A stretch of DNA of 64,000 bases. Source: Lutjanus erythropterus. Taxonomy: Eukaryota; Chordata; Actinopteri; Lutjaniformes; Lutjanidae. This document shows, one piece after another, positions 23,942-34,739 of the stretch. The stretch covers positions 3,565,641 through 3,629,640 of the forward strand of contig CM034599.1 of NCBI GenBank assembly GCA_020091685.1, in the 5' to 3' direction. A program made the position numbers and the translations under genes. The stretch's first letter is position 1, and each line of letters begins with the position of its first letter. Below the pieces are notes generated by a model that searched no databases, had not been told where the DNA came from, and saw only the letters and a list, made by a program, of their open reading frames with translations.

Positions 23942-24430
23942 GGAATAAAGTCAAAATGTCACGAATAAAGCTGAAATGTTGAGGATGAAGTTGAAATGTC
24001 ACGAATAAAGCTGAAATATAAAGAATCAAGTTGAAATGTTGAGAATAAATGTCAAGAATAATGTTGAAATCTTGAGGATAAAGTTGAAATGTCAAGAATT
24101 TAGTTGACATATCAAGAATAAAGTTGAAATGTTGAGAATAAAGTTCATATATCAAGAATAAATGTCAAGAATAATGTTGAAATCTTGAGGATAAAGTTGA
24201 AATGTCAACAATAAAGTCAAAACATCAAGAGTAAAGTATAAATTCTGAGAATAAAGTCAAAACGTTGAACATAAAGTCAAACTTTAGTGCCAGGCCTAAT
24301 AAAAAGGCAAGGGAAAAGATTTTATCACTTTTATATTTAACATTTTGAGAATAAAGGCAAGATATCTAGAGTAAAATGAAAATGTCAAGAGTAAAGTTGA
24401 AAAACTCAAACGAGAGTAAGGTCAAGATGG
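23942..24430 (+). repeat. Minisatellite of about 20-bp AATAAAGTTGAAATGTCAAG units
   Basis: More than 15 diverged units: AATAAAG, then (C/T)TGAAAT or TCAAAA, then GTTGAG or GTCAAG. About ten units keep AATAAA exactly on the plus strand. A short interruption lies at 24290-24345, then the array resumes and ends at 24430. 24433-24475 carries the motif in inverted orientation (TTTATTCTCAACATTTTGAC). The minus-strand frame at 23913-24155 is a by-product. Confidence 0.9.
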
Positions 24431-24982
24431 TATTTTGATTTTATTCTCAACATTTTGACTTCATTGTCAAAATGCTAATTTTTTCCTCTTTATGTTTTTT
24501 TTCCTTTATGTTTGACCCAAATACTCTTCTGTATAATTTAGAGTCAAAATGAATGAGATTTTAGTGACGACATTCACCAACACTCTGGGTTCTGCACATC
24601 TGCAGATTAAAATAGCAGGTGCTTGCTGTGTTTTGATTATTTGATCAACCGGTGGAACACATAAGAAAACACACGTCTAAAACAGCCAATTGTCCTCCTG
24701 GGAAACAAAAACTGTGTGATCAAAACCAAGACAGCAGCTGGGACATCTTTTGAAGACAAGACAGTGCAGTGAACCATCTGGATAATGTATTGCTAGACAG
24801 AATGACAAAAAAAAACAAAAAACATCATTGTCTGGTTGGACGCAGCTGCCATCCATGGATCAGCTGGATGCATTCGATGATGACTCACTGGAATGAGGAC
24901 GTTCTTGGTAACAGACGAGAATCCGTCAGCCTTATACATCCATAAATGTGTCTCTCTTTTTTTGTCTTTTCTTTCTCCACAG

Positions 24983-25129
24983 AGTGAAGTTGAAAGAAGG
25001 GGTGACGTTTCTCGGGGCTCGTCCCAGCAACCCCACCCAGTGGATAGTTAGCCAGGACGTGAGGAGCGAAGGCCACCGTGTGGTGACTCTGCACTGCCGC
25101 AGGAAGGAGTCCAGCTACGACCAGCAAAG
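24983..25129 (+). CDS. Internal coding exon of a TMEM132-family transmembrane protein (partial gene, one exon)
   Basis: Seen: a pyrimidine-rich tract ending in CCACAG precedes the exon, and it ends CAAAG before GTCAGC, a normal donor. Between them 147 bp stay open. One base completes the first codon, 48 full codons follow and two bases are left, so it is a symmetric phase 2-2 exon that could be skipped without a frameshift. The peptide contains KEGVTFLGARPSNPTQW, then a VVTLHC segment and CRRKES. Known: TMEM132 proteins (A to E) are single-pass type I membrane proteins with long extracellular immunoglobulin-like regions, mostly neuronal. This pattern (basic K-x-G-V, then R-x-S-x-P-x-x-W, then a short strand ending in C-x-K/R-K) matches the region I remember from TMEM132D. 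Inference: it belongs to the mid-ectodomain of one TMEM132 paralog, possibly D or E. Flanking exons are not in view, which fits the very large introns of these genes. Family call fairly sure, paralog not. Confidence 0.78.
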
Positions 25130-25794
25130 GTCAGCAAACAAATCACTGCACGTTAAAGGAAAACACCAAGTTTTTGGAGGACTGACCTTTTGATTACCTT
25201 TCTTTAATAGTATAAAGTATCGTCAGCAGGTCACTTCCTCACAGAGTGAAAAACACACCTCCATGACCTTCTCTCCCTTCCCCAGAACGAGGGAACATGT
25301 TTATTAACCCTGCATGAATTTATTTTTTTGGACACTTCAGAGCAAAGTAATGAGCTGTAACACTGACATATTGTCAAGCTGACAAAAAGCTCACAGACAG
25401 TTGTATTTTCACTTCAAACATGCATCAACATGCATCCCAGATTCCCTGAGGAGAAACTTAATAAAATTCTCAATCATTCCTGCCTTGTAAATTTGGCACT
25501 AAATGCAACATGTGAAGTTGTTTCTTTCTTTGTGAAAAACAAAACAAAACAAAACAAAAAAAATCCCGTTAACTTTTTGAAGCATTGCTGAACAGGCCAG
25601 TCAGCTTAATAAATAGACCTAATAGCAATTAAACAAAGAGAAGTTGACTTCTCTCTCATCTTTTCTGTGTGACTCTGTGTGGACACGACCCCGCGGTCTC
25701 ATGCCCTTTTCTGTCTGACTTCCTGTCCGTTCGATCTGCTCTGTTCTAACTGACGTATCCATCAAAGATGAACTCAGTGCGTATTCTCTATGCA

Positions 25795-26074
25795 GCGCCG
25801 AGTATCTGTACTTTACTTGAGTATTTGTTTTTGTTGGAAACGTATGACCTTCACTACATTTCAAAGACAAATATTGTACTTATTATATTGTAGCTTTGAA
25901 GTCAGCTGTTGCTGTTTTTTTTTTCTTTTCTACAATGTGATTGGCCTCATGCTGTGTTCCTCACAGAAGGAAACCAATCACAGTACCCGCTCTCAGCTGG
26001 GATTGATGTAAAAGCAGAAATCCGTAAATATACTTTGACTCGAGTACTGGAGTTGAGTACTTCGTCCACCGCTG
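25795..26074 (+). mobile_element. Family F hAT-like MITE copy
   Basis: CTGTACTTTACTTGAGTATT, then CTTCACTACATTTCAAAGAC and AAATATTGTACTTATTATAT, with a right end GAGTACTTCGTCCACCGCTG. This is the well-known teleost element whose ends read CAGTGGTGGAA with ACTTAAGTA motifs. The left terminus is missing. Confidence 0.78.
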
Positions 26075-27254
26075 GTGAGTGCTTATCTAAGTGATGTTCC
26101 CTCTGCTGAAATGACAGCCTTGACTTGACATAAAGGTCATGGGTTATGTCTGTCGAGGCCGCTGGTGGGAGGGGAGAAGACTATTGCGATGTCCCCTCTT
26201 CACTCTCCCTCCCTCGTTTTATTTGCATACTTATTTTCTCCGCTGCCATAGCCTCCGAGTTGTTTAGGTCATTTCCTATCTGTATTCACGTCCTTAAACT
26301 AATCTGGCAGATAGTGGAGTGATTGCCAGCACTGGGGAAAAAAGGTTGCTGTGTTAATTAAGTGCTGATTGAAGGCCTTTGTGTGTTTTAATGGTTTTTC
26401 CTTCTTGGATCAGGAAGTAGTTTTAATAGATCTAACTTTCTAGTGACAGGTGTAATTTTATGGATTAGAGGCAGATTTGGGGTTGGGGGGGAAAGCTCCA
26501 CTTATTTGCTCTTTAGCTTTCGTTCCACTTAGCAAATTTTAAGCCACTCCCTTAAGAAAACAGGACACTTGACATCGCAACTGCAACTTTATAATCAAAG
26601 TCATGCAGGGGTTATTTAAGTGTAGAGAGGGCTATGAAACATATGTAATTTGAATCTGTTGGTGCAGTGATTTGTGCAGACACGCTGCCATTAGTGGATC
26701 ACTACGAGCAATGATTATGGTGTAACTACAGCACGTAAAACAAAGATAAGCGCCCCTGCCTTTGAGCGTCCACGGCTGTAAAATCAGAAGCAGCTAATAA
26801 AGATTTCCTTTAACAGACTCCTCATACAGTCATCTGTTGTGTGAGGCTGCAGAGCTTCATGCAGTCCAGCAGCTCAGTCGTGACCGGGCAGCTGCTGACG
26901 GTTGCACTCAGATCTCAGCGGCATTTTTCTTTACACAAGTTCAAAAGTTTCACTTCTCAGAACGCACAGCACAACTTTATTTGACTTTATTATCCGTCAG
27001 TTTCAAACACGAGCAGCCCTAGGAACTCAAAGTCGCCTCCGCACTGAAACTTCTTTTCAGACCTTCCATTCACTCGTATAATAAGTTTTGACAGCCCGGT
27101 TTTATAAATAGAAAGGTTTCGGCTGCCTGCAAATATACAGAGATGCAAAATATGCTGTTGATAATCATTTTGTTTGTATCTGCCTCATCCTTCCTCTGTT
27201 TATTGACTTTAATAAATATAAAATAATATCTCTAGCTGCTATAATTATGATCAT
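26075..27254. other. No gene seen; candidate conserved non-coding block
   Basis: 26250-26470 is repeat-free with several developmental-type AT-core motifs (TTAATTAAGTGC, TTTTAATGG, TAATTTTATGG). The remainder shows no exon signal. Confidence 0.45.
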
Positions 27255-27871
27255 GACTGAATAAGACTCTAAAAGCACATTAAGAGCTACAACTGTTATC
27301 AGATTTGTTGTTGTGTTACACAGTACACAAGATTTGACATGTATTTACTTTAGAGCTGGTTTTATATAATTTTACCAAGAAGGCTGAATATGAAATAACA
27401 TAATACTGACATAATATTCACATAAGACAACATAATAGTCAATTTCTTCAGAAAATGATTCCAAATATTTGCAATCCACTGAATCTTCCACACTCTTTTA
27501 TATCAACGTAAAGGTCCAGTGTGTAAGATTTGTGAGGATTCATTGGCAGAAAATGGTAGAAATCGAATATAATATTCATAAGACCACCATGTTAAGCTGC
27601 CGTGTTTCTACTGTAGCCCAGAATGGACAAACCAAACACTGACTCTAGATACAGCCTGTCACATTTTGTGCTGGTTTTGCTGTAGGTTCTCTGATGCATT
27701 TGGAAATTTAGTGCGAGACGACATGTTTGTGACCTGCAAGGTCTGCTGCTGAATGCCACTAAATCCTACACACTGGTCCATGAAAAATATCTGACTAAGA
27801 CTCTAAAAGCACTGTGGGAGCTACAACTGTAAGCAGAAATATATTTCTTTTAACAGATTTGTTGTTGCCAT
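27255..27871 (+). repeat. Local direct repeat flanking a MITE (27255-27324 and 27791-27871)
   Basis: AAGACTCTAAAAGCAC, then GAGCTACAACTGT, then CAGATTTGTTGTTG occur in the same order on both sides of the family B MITE at 27510-27782. In the second copy an extra AAGCAGAAATATATTTC lies between the blocks. Offset about 535 bp. Confidence 0.78.
27510..27782 (+). mobile_element. Family B MITE, both ends present
   Basis: The left end AAAGGTCCAGTGTGTAAGAT and the right end (reverse complement CATGGACCAGTGTGTAGGAT) form near-perfect 20-bp inverted termini. Internal GAATATAATATTCATAAG and AGAATGGACAAACCAAACAC also occur in the 39734 copy. 273 bp, non-coding. Confidence 0.85.
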
Positions 27872-27877
27872 ACAGAA

Positions 27878-28060
27878 CAGGGCTTGACATTAACACTTGC
27901 CCACTTGCCCTGGGCAGGTAAACTCTGTCTGCGGCCAAGTTGAATGCCTGCTGCACTTGTCTGATGGGAAAAACGAAAAATAAATGTCTTTAACCATTTT
28001 CCTGTGTTTCTGACTGTAAAGCCGCTCTGATCTGAAACACACTGCACAGTGGAATAATGA
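27878..28060 (+). mobile_element. Family D element, left-end fragment
   Basis: CAGGGCTTGACATTAACAC followed by TTGCCC motifs. The copy at 32361-32785 is reversed and ends TTAACATTGGACCCTG, giving complementary termini of the CAGGGT/CTTGACATTAA type. Confidence 0.6.
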
Positions 28061-28832
28061 GCCATCTGCTTGTTTTTGGCGTTCCGATCTCAATCGCCCC
28101 CTGGTGGCTGGCTGCAGCACAGGTCACAAATCCCGCCTCCCCAATGTTAGTAAATAGGAGATGGGACAAACTAGAGCATCAAAGTACAAATCAAATAAAT
28201 GTTTCCCAAAGATGCTTTCTGTCATTTTTGCTAGATCTTATTATGCTGATGTTCGTTTTTTTGATCAGTTTTAATTAGTCATCTTCTACTATAAAAAATA
28301 AGGTTTCATACCAAGGCTGACAGCTGAGCTGTGGTTGCAACTGAGTCAGCCAACCAATCAAAAGTGCAGCTCCAACCCCAGTCACTACTCCACAGACTGT
28401 CTCCAAATGATGTTATCAGCACAAGATGTAAGCTCTCCTATCCAGGATATTTTGGCATCATTTTTGTGAAGGCAGAGGAAGTGGAGACATAGTCTCCATC
28501 TTTATTCATGCAAATGGACAGTCCTCAGACACTTAAAACTAGTTAGCAGCTGTGTTTCTTTTATTTCATTGTAGCAGAAAAAATGTCAAGGGAAAAGGTG
28601 ATGAGTAATCTGATCCCCATGGCTTCCAGCTCTGCAGCTCTGAAACCTGTTTGGGAGAAACTATTTTGATTTTAAAAGCCTGACTCGTAGCTGCTAATGT
28701 TAGCTGTTAGCTTCCCTGGATGGTCTCGTTCACTTATAGAGGCATAATGATTTAATTGTGCAAATCCCTGCTGAATTTTATTCATTTTTTAATAGGCCAG
28801 CATTTTTTGTTTTTGACAAGGACGATTTGCTG
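28061..28832. other. No gene; probable further interspersed repeat
   Basis: CAATCGCCCCCTGGTGGCTG, then CTAGAGCATCAAAGTAC and TTTTTTGATCAGTTTTAATTAG, then AACCAATCAAAAGTGCAGC are a combination I recall as repetitive in percomorphs. There is no second copy in the window to prove it. Confidence 0.45.
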
Positions 28833-28983
28833 TCAGGTAAGTAAAATCTCTGCAGCACTACAGTAGTTCATTATGATGCTGTTTGCTCATACATTTTTAC
28901 TTTTTCGAAAAACTGCATTTTGTTTCTGGTTCTGCGATTTGGATATTGCACTTGGCCATATTGGGATTAATTGTGCAGCCCTT
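28833..28983 (-). mobile_element. hAT MITE, same family as 3267-3582, reversed
   Basis: Ends GGGATTAATTGTGCAGCCCTT, the mirror of the 3267 terminus. Internal TCTGCGATTTGGATATTG is the complement of CAATATCCAAACTGCAGA in that copy. The far end is lost. Confidence 0.75.
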
Positions 28984-29336
28984 GTACACATGAACGTGTT
29001 TAAAGGTGTTTTTTTTTGTGTGTGTGAAATAAAATTCTGTTTTCTAAAATTCTTCAAATACTAAATGACAAACTGAATAAGTGAGGGGGCGGGGCAAGTT
29101 AGTCCAAGTTGAATTCTTGGCCTTTAACAATAATGTCTCCCATGGATGTAATATATATTCGGCCTGTGTGTGGCTGTAAGTGGAGCTGCAGCATCTTGAA
29201 CAACATAAAAAGGAGCTTTCAGCAAACTGCAGCCACACTTGGCAGCTGGCTCCTCCTTCCCTCTGGAGTCATTCTCCTCCTTTATGCAGGTACTTTTCTC
29301 ACATCCCTGTCTGTCTCACAACCTCACCATCACTCC

Positions 29337-29338
<2 letters not shown>

Positions 29339-29403
<65 letters not shown>

Positions 29404-29421
29404 ACACACACACACACACAA
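29339..29421. repeat. (CA)n microsatellite, about 41 units
   Basis: An 83-bp CA run with a single TA interruption near 29399. It produces three overlapping histidine-threonine frames that are not genes. Confidence 0.96.
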
Positions 29422-30146
29422 ATGTTCTCCGTTACAGTAGTAAAATCATGCCTTATTGATTTACTCAGTGAAGGAGCCAGAGACAAGAGTGAGCATATTT
29501 AGTCTAATCCCTGCTGTTTGGGCCATGTACGATGGACTGCTCCTTAATCCTCAAAGCTGTCAAAGTCACTTCACAGAGAAGACCAAAGACGCCCCGTGAT
29601 GGCTATACAATACACAATGCTCCAATTTTTCTTTCGTCTTGTCCTCCCCGCTCCCAGTCATTTCAATGAAGCTCTTTTAGAAGGGGATTAGACATTGCTA
29701 TCTCATCTGTTGAGCTGTCATTCAGCCCGCTTTCTTCTTTCCTGCTCCTTCCTTCAGGATCGCAGGATGATGAGGTGTGTGTGAGAATGCTGTCGGTCAC
29801 ACAATCCTGGATCCTGTTTGCATTTCAATTTGTACTTTTTAACAACAGGATGAACATGAATCCATCTCTCCACATGTGAGTTCTGCACTAGTGTTCAAAC
29901 ACTGCTCCCATCCTCGAGAGCCCCTCTTCCACCTTACTTAAAGCTTTTCACTTCCAGTCCTCTCAAAAAAGTGCTCAGAAACTTTAAAATTGATGGATGG
30001 TCGCACTTCTGAAAAGTATGCATGTGTTTTAATTACTGCACCACTCTACTTAAATATTTATCAAACGATTTGCCCTTATGATTTCACTGGGTTTTTTTTT
30101 TAAGATGCACTGTAAGAGTTTTAGTTTCAATTTCTAGGTCCCATAA
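29422..30146. other. No gene seen
   Basis: Intronic sequence of mixed composition; no repeat unit or exon pattern recognised. Confidence 0.45.
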
Positions 30147-30271
30147 TTTCATAGGTGCTAATTGGTAGGTATTTCATAGGTATTTATTTATTAAGTTTTT
30201 TAAGTATTATTTATATATTTTTTATTTTTCATAGGTGCTAATTGGTAGGCTAATTTGATAGGTGCTAATTG
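30147..30271 (+). repeat. Short tandem-like repeat, CATAGGTGCTAATTGGTAGG at 80-bp spacing
   Basis: TTTCATAGGTGCTAATTGG is identical at 30147 and 30227, with a third partial copy (GATAGGTGCTAATTG) at 30257. Sequence to about 30470 with AAATTTCATG and ATGTGATAA repeats twice (30315-30345 and 30410-30440), so the whole block is probably one old tandem or transposon-derived repeat. Confidence 0.75.
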
Positions 30272-30602
30272 CCAAGTAATATATTTGGAATTTCTTAGAA
30301 ATTACCTCCAAATTTCATGATTAATTATGTGATAAACAGCAGGTACCATTTTCACGGAGTTGGTGCAACCTATTTGAAATTTCTCTGAATTTAACTACAA
30401 ATTACCCACAAATTTCATGGTAAGTATGTGATAATTTGCAAGTGTTGTTTTCATGCAAGTAGGTGGTACTTTTACTGTTCAGCACACGTCCCAAGAAAAA
30501 AAAAACACTGCTTGAAAGACACAGAAAATCACTTTTCATTCACTAAAATCAGTTTAAAATTAATATTTTGTGTCATTTTTTGTAAGTAACTGTAAGAAGC
30601 GG

Positions 30603-30701
30603 GATAATGTACATTGAACAGGTCCTCAGGATGATTCAAGACCCCTGCATCATCCTGAAGGGGTTTATTTCACAATAATGACCTGCACACTGTACATTAT
30701 C
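30603..30701. mobile_element. 99-bp hairpin MITE
   Basis: The outer arms GATAATGTACATTG...GGTC and GACC...TGTACATTATC match at 19 of 22 positions. A second inner pair, CTCAGGATGA and TCATCCTGAAG, is nested between them. Such compact foldbacks are typical of MITEs and can be processed as small RNA precursors; the latter is inference. Confidence 0.75.
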
Positions 30702-32360
30702 TCTTACTTGATGCTATATAGATCTTTTTTTTAATCAAAATGTAAAGTATTGTTAGGGCATAAAACCAATGATCTGTCAAGACTCAATATTTGAACAATG
30801 GTATGGCGTCACTGCTAAATCGTGACCTTTAAAATGGAAAACCTGGAGAATCGTGACACCTCTAACAATTGACTTCATATAACTTCTGAACTGGAATTTC
30901 AGCTGGTGTACGTGGATGGTTTGCTAATCTAAAGCAAACTGTCTGTAGATGGATGGCTGCCTCAGGGTGAGCAGCTGTTAGTGAGAGAGCTAATGACACC
31001 AGCAAACATATATGTCATCAGTAAGTGCTCTCAGGACTGCAGTGAGCTTGGATTTTCATCTTAATGCTCACATGCACTCGTGGAATCGTAGCTCTGACCG
31101 TCAGCCGTGGTGCAAATGGATCATCAGCCTGCGACTGCACCTCGGACAGTGGACTGGACTTCAGTGTCGTTGAATGATGTGCTAATTGAAGCCTGCGTGT
31201 GCACATGTGCCATAATGGGAGTCCGGCCCCACTGTAAGCACAAGAGCAGAGGGTAACTGATTGGTCAGCTGTGCTCTGTGTGCAGGTTCACTCAGTCACT
31301 TGAAGCTGCTCATCCTGGCCAGCTGAGCCGCTCCTTTCTTCTCATCACAGCTGAGCTCCAGCCACGCCCGACTCACTGTGAATGATCATTTAAATAATAA
31401 ATAAAACAGAGATCACGATTTTACTCTGGCCAACTCGCTCTGCCTCCTCACAGGCAACCTTCAGACTGACACAGCATCGGCGGTAAAGCTAAACTTAATA
31501 TACATTTTTGTCAGTATTCATCAGACGGTATGAATTTTTGCACAAAAGATTCTTTTCAGAGGAATGACATACTTTGAATCTGTTTCACAGCCCTGCAGAC
31601 ATTGAATTTTCCTGCAGTAATGCAAACCCACACACTTTCCCAGACTCGCGGCATCCAGCCTAATAAAAGCAATACTGAGGTGACAGTTTTTCATCACGGG
31701 GTGCGACAGTGTAAAGACAGGTTGGGCTTTTGACTGAAAATAACAGAGCCGAATTCACCCTAAAGGAAATGCCACCAAACAGCTGATGTCAGTTCTTTTC
31801 AAAGAAATCCATTGAGCGTGCAATAATGAGTTAATAGCTGTCCAGGATTTTGTCATGATGTGTTTTAATGAGAAGACAGACCCCTGCTGCAGTTGTATTG
31901 TGTGCAGTGCTTTAAAACTGTGGTCATTTATTACCAAATCAGACTGAAAAACAACGGCTTTCAAGATAAAAACACTTTATAAAGACTGAAATTACTCACT
32001 GCCTAATTAATACTGTAGGATTATGTTGTGTGTTATTACTTTAGATTATTGATGTCTTTTAAATGTGCAGGTGGAAGTTATTCTTGAAAATTAATTGAAA
32101 GTTCACTAAACCCCGCCTCTGAACACTGATTGTCCAATCATAGCTTAGCACCTGTAAGTCTTTGGATATCTTCACCTGCTGAAACTGTGTGTACAGGCTC
32201 CTTCTTTCAAGGCAAACATACTGATATGAAATAGTAGGGTTAGCACAGGTGTGACCAGTGATAAGAATTAAGGTCCCATTCCATTTAGTGAAGCAGAGCC
32301 CTTCCAGTGAGAAAACACAATGTGTAGTCATGTCACATTTCAGATGAGTTGTTGATATAC
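30702..32360. other. No gene seen
   Basis: No splice-supported frame. 31300-31400 and 31600-31700 are of ordinary composition. Nothing specific recognised. Confidence 0.45.
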
Positions 32361-32785
32361 TGCAGGACTCAGCAAAAAGGCTTGCCTACTCGCCCGGGGC
32401 AAGTAAAATGCCATGTAGGGCAAGTAGATTTGACAACTCACTTTTTCAATCAGGAAAGCAGTAAAAAAGAATTTAAATATTTTAATAATCAATTAATAAT
32501 TAAAGTGTTTATTCATGCAGAATGATGGAAAATATCAAATATGGAGATGGAGATTTGTTATCATATTAAACTGAATATTTTTGGTTTTGAATTGACCAAA
32601 AAAAAAAAAAAACAGTTAAAGACACCACCTTGGACTTTAAAACATTCAAAAAACAGGATGTTAAACGTAACAATTAACTTTTGTCTTTGTTGTCATTTGA
32701 ATAGTTATAATAAATAAACCAATTAGCATGGAGGCAAGTGAAAATTGATTGGGCAAGTGAAAAAAAACATTAACATTGGACCCTG
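32361..32785 (-). mobile_element. Family D element, reversed copy
   Basis: The left part contains GGCTTGCCTACTCGCCCGGG and GGGCAAGTAGATTTGAC; the right part contains GATTGGGCAAGTGAAAA and the terminus TTAACATTGGACCCTG. Internal A15 at about 32599-32613. Compare CAGGGCTTGACATTAACAC at 27878. Confidence 0.6.
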
Positions 32786-32942
32786 TGATAGTTCTACCAA
32801 ATAGAGATTTTTTTTTCCACATGCTTTTATTTCAATAAATGTTGAAATGATCCAGTATTTCACCAAAAATCAGATTAGATTAGAGAAAAAGTCCAAAAAC
32901 TGAAAACGAATTTGTGTCTCATCAAAACTGTGTTCTTTAATG

Positions 32943-33038
32943 TTTTTTTTTTTTTTTTACTCTTCCGTCATTTCAAGACCTCTCAGATTTATCCGGTGAC
33001 CCTTTGGAGGAGCCCGACCCCTGGCTTGGGAAACACTG
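32943..33038 (-). mobile_element. hAT-like terminus (CAGTGTTTCCCAA type)
   Basis: Read on the minus strand the end is CAGTGTTTCCCAAGCCAGGG, then GTCGGGCTCCTCC, a characteristic hAT terminus of vertebrates. It is preceded by a T16 run at 32943-32958. The other end is not identified. Confidence 0.6.
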
Positions 33039-33051
33039 GACTAGTCTAGTT

Positions 33052-33297
33052 AACTGTATATAAAGTAGTTCAAAGTGGGTCCAAGCTGAACAGCCACAAC
33101 TTAAATATGCTGCTTACACACTGATGCTTCAGGGATCCAAACAATACTTTTACTTTAATACTTACTGTTAATACTAGTGTACCTTTGCTTAAGTTGGATT
33201 TTACATACAGGACTTTAACTTCATTTTTAAAAGTATTTTTACATTTCTTTATTGGTACTTCTGATCTGAATATTCCTTCCATAACTGAGATTTAACT
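33052..33297 (+). mobile_element. Family F hAT-like MITE copy
   Basis: TATAAAGTAGTTCAAAG, then AATATGCTGCTTACACACTG, TTGATGC-like TGATGCTTCAG, AATACTTTTACTTTAATACT, AGTGTACCTTTGCTTAAG and the right end CTGATCTGAATATTCCTTCC. The order equals the recalled family consensus. It directly abuts the hAT terminus ending at 33038. Confidence 0.78.
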
Positions 33298-33771
33298 GCT
33301 CAGGAAATAGAAGTGGTATATCATCAAAGGTTGATGTTAGAACAAGCAATATTTTGATAATAATAAAATGATAAAACTGCACTATAATGCTAGATTAGAT
33401 AACTGGCCATACCCTGCAATAAACCTTTTTCACTGGAGAGATTCTGAACTCATCCTGGCAGGAAAAGGTGTCAATAATATCATTAATGACAGCTGCATTT
33501 TATTCAGAAGTGCTAATATGCAGGCTTGTTCACTGTCAAAGCTTTACTGGCGTTTTAAAAAAAAAGGAATGGAGCCGTCATTACTGTGCTGTGCTTTTCC
33601 TGCTGTCACAAGCCAGAACGTATCTGCTCACAAACACTGATGCTCCTTTATTTCCACATCCTCTAAATGGATCAGGTGGTGATGTTTTGCGTTGCATGTG
33701 TCTTAGCATTAACATATGTAATCATCAAGTGCACATTCAAGACCCTTTTATAGGCTTCTTATGTTAACATT

Positions 33772-34067
33772 AAAGGGGTGGTTCAGATTTTTCGAAGTGG
33801 GGTTGTTTGAGGTGTCGATATTCAGTGCAGGCAGGAGTACCAGCACGAAAGCATCTATGCACCCTTGAAAGCCACGAGACTTGTCTGCAAGGTAAAATTA
33901 CTGTTTTTGTCAAAGGAGACGTGTGGCTTTGAAGAGACAATATATGGGTATAATGGATTTAGTTCCCTGTTGCAAAGGAGTGATGTAACGTACACTTAGA
34001 CTGATATCGATTTTTTTTTTTTAGGTGGCTAAAATATGTTTTGCTGTTGACCCTGTCTACACCAGCA
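33772..34067 (+). mobile_element. Family A MITE, right end lost
   Basis: The left end AAAGGGGTGGTTCAGATTTT then GAAGTGGGGTTGTTTGAGG; the inner right part TTTAGGTGGCTAAAATATG then TTTTGCTGTTGACCCTG as in the 7441 element. The final CTATCCCTTT terminus is absent. Confidence 0.75.
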
Positions 34068-34466
34068 CCTCTTGAAAAAGTCTACTGGCGACTGAGTTTT
34101 CAGCCATGGAGTTCAGGGTTACTACTAGCTTGCACTAGCGAGCAACAGCTGATCAAATTTGCTGGTGATGTTCATCATTTCAGCCAACAAAATCAGTGGT
34201 TTTTAGAAGCCTCCCTTTGTTTTCTGTTGACCCACTGTTTTCAAATATCTGACACTTTTATTAGTCTGTTGCAAACACATGTGGGCGTGCAGCAGTTCAT
34301 GTTATTTGTCGTCCTGTAAACACTTAAGGGTTTTGAATGGAACATAGCAACTAACATAATCACAATATATTTCACATGCTTTGCAGTAATGTTTAACTTT
34401 TGACTCTGTGTTGTGATGAATGCCAGTCGTTTTCTGACTTAAGCAAACTCTGTTTCTAAGCTGACT

Positions 34467-34736
34467 GGGACTGCAACTATCATTTTCATCATCAGTTAAT
34501 CTGCAGATTTTTTTTTCCCATATTAAGATTTTTTTTCCTATTTTCTGACTGTTAACTGGTGTATAACAGTCAGAAAATACTGAAAAATGTCCTTCCCAGT
34601 TGTCCAAGGTGATGTCATAAATGTCTTGTTTTTCAGTCCAAAATCTAATTTAGTTTATCTGAAAAATCAGCTGAAAACAGCATATTTTTGTGCCATTATT
34701 GCATGAAAAGTTATTTAAACAATTAATGGATTATCC
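34467..34736 (+). mobile_element. hAT MITE of the GGGCTGCAAC / AATTAATCG family
   Basis: GGGACTGCAACTATCATTTT, then CATCAGTTAATCTGCAGATT, a middle CAGAAAATACTGAAAAATGTC, then CTTGTTTTTCAGTCCAAAATC and an end AACAATTAATGGATTATC. Shorter relatives lie at 57461-57580 and 60381-60547. Confidence 0.75.
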
Positions 34737-34739
34737 ACA

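Larger units (their letters stand above)
1..24982 (+). other. Inferred long intron upstream of the TMEM132 exon (partial)
   Basis: No other convincing exon was found in these 25 kb on the plus strand. The open frames present are short, cross microsatellites or repeats, and lack paired splice sites. Since the exon at 24983 begins mid-codon with a strong acceptor, the sequence before it must be intronic at least locally. Calling all 25 kb one intron is inference; a short upstream exon could have been missed. Confidence 0.55.

Noticed and set aside
23913-24155. Minus-strand frame with repeated QHFNLILDI peptide
   Set aside because: It is produced by the AATAAAG minisatellite.
29109-29502. Three overlapping histidine-threonine frames
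   Set aside because: They are produced by the CA microsatellite in three phases.
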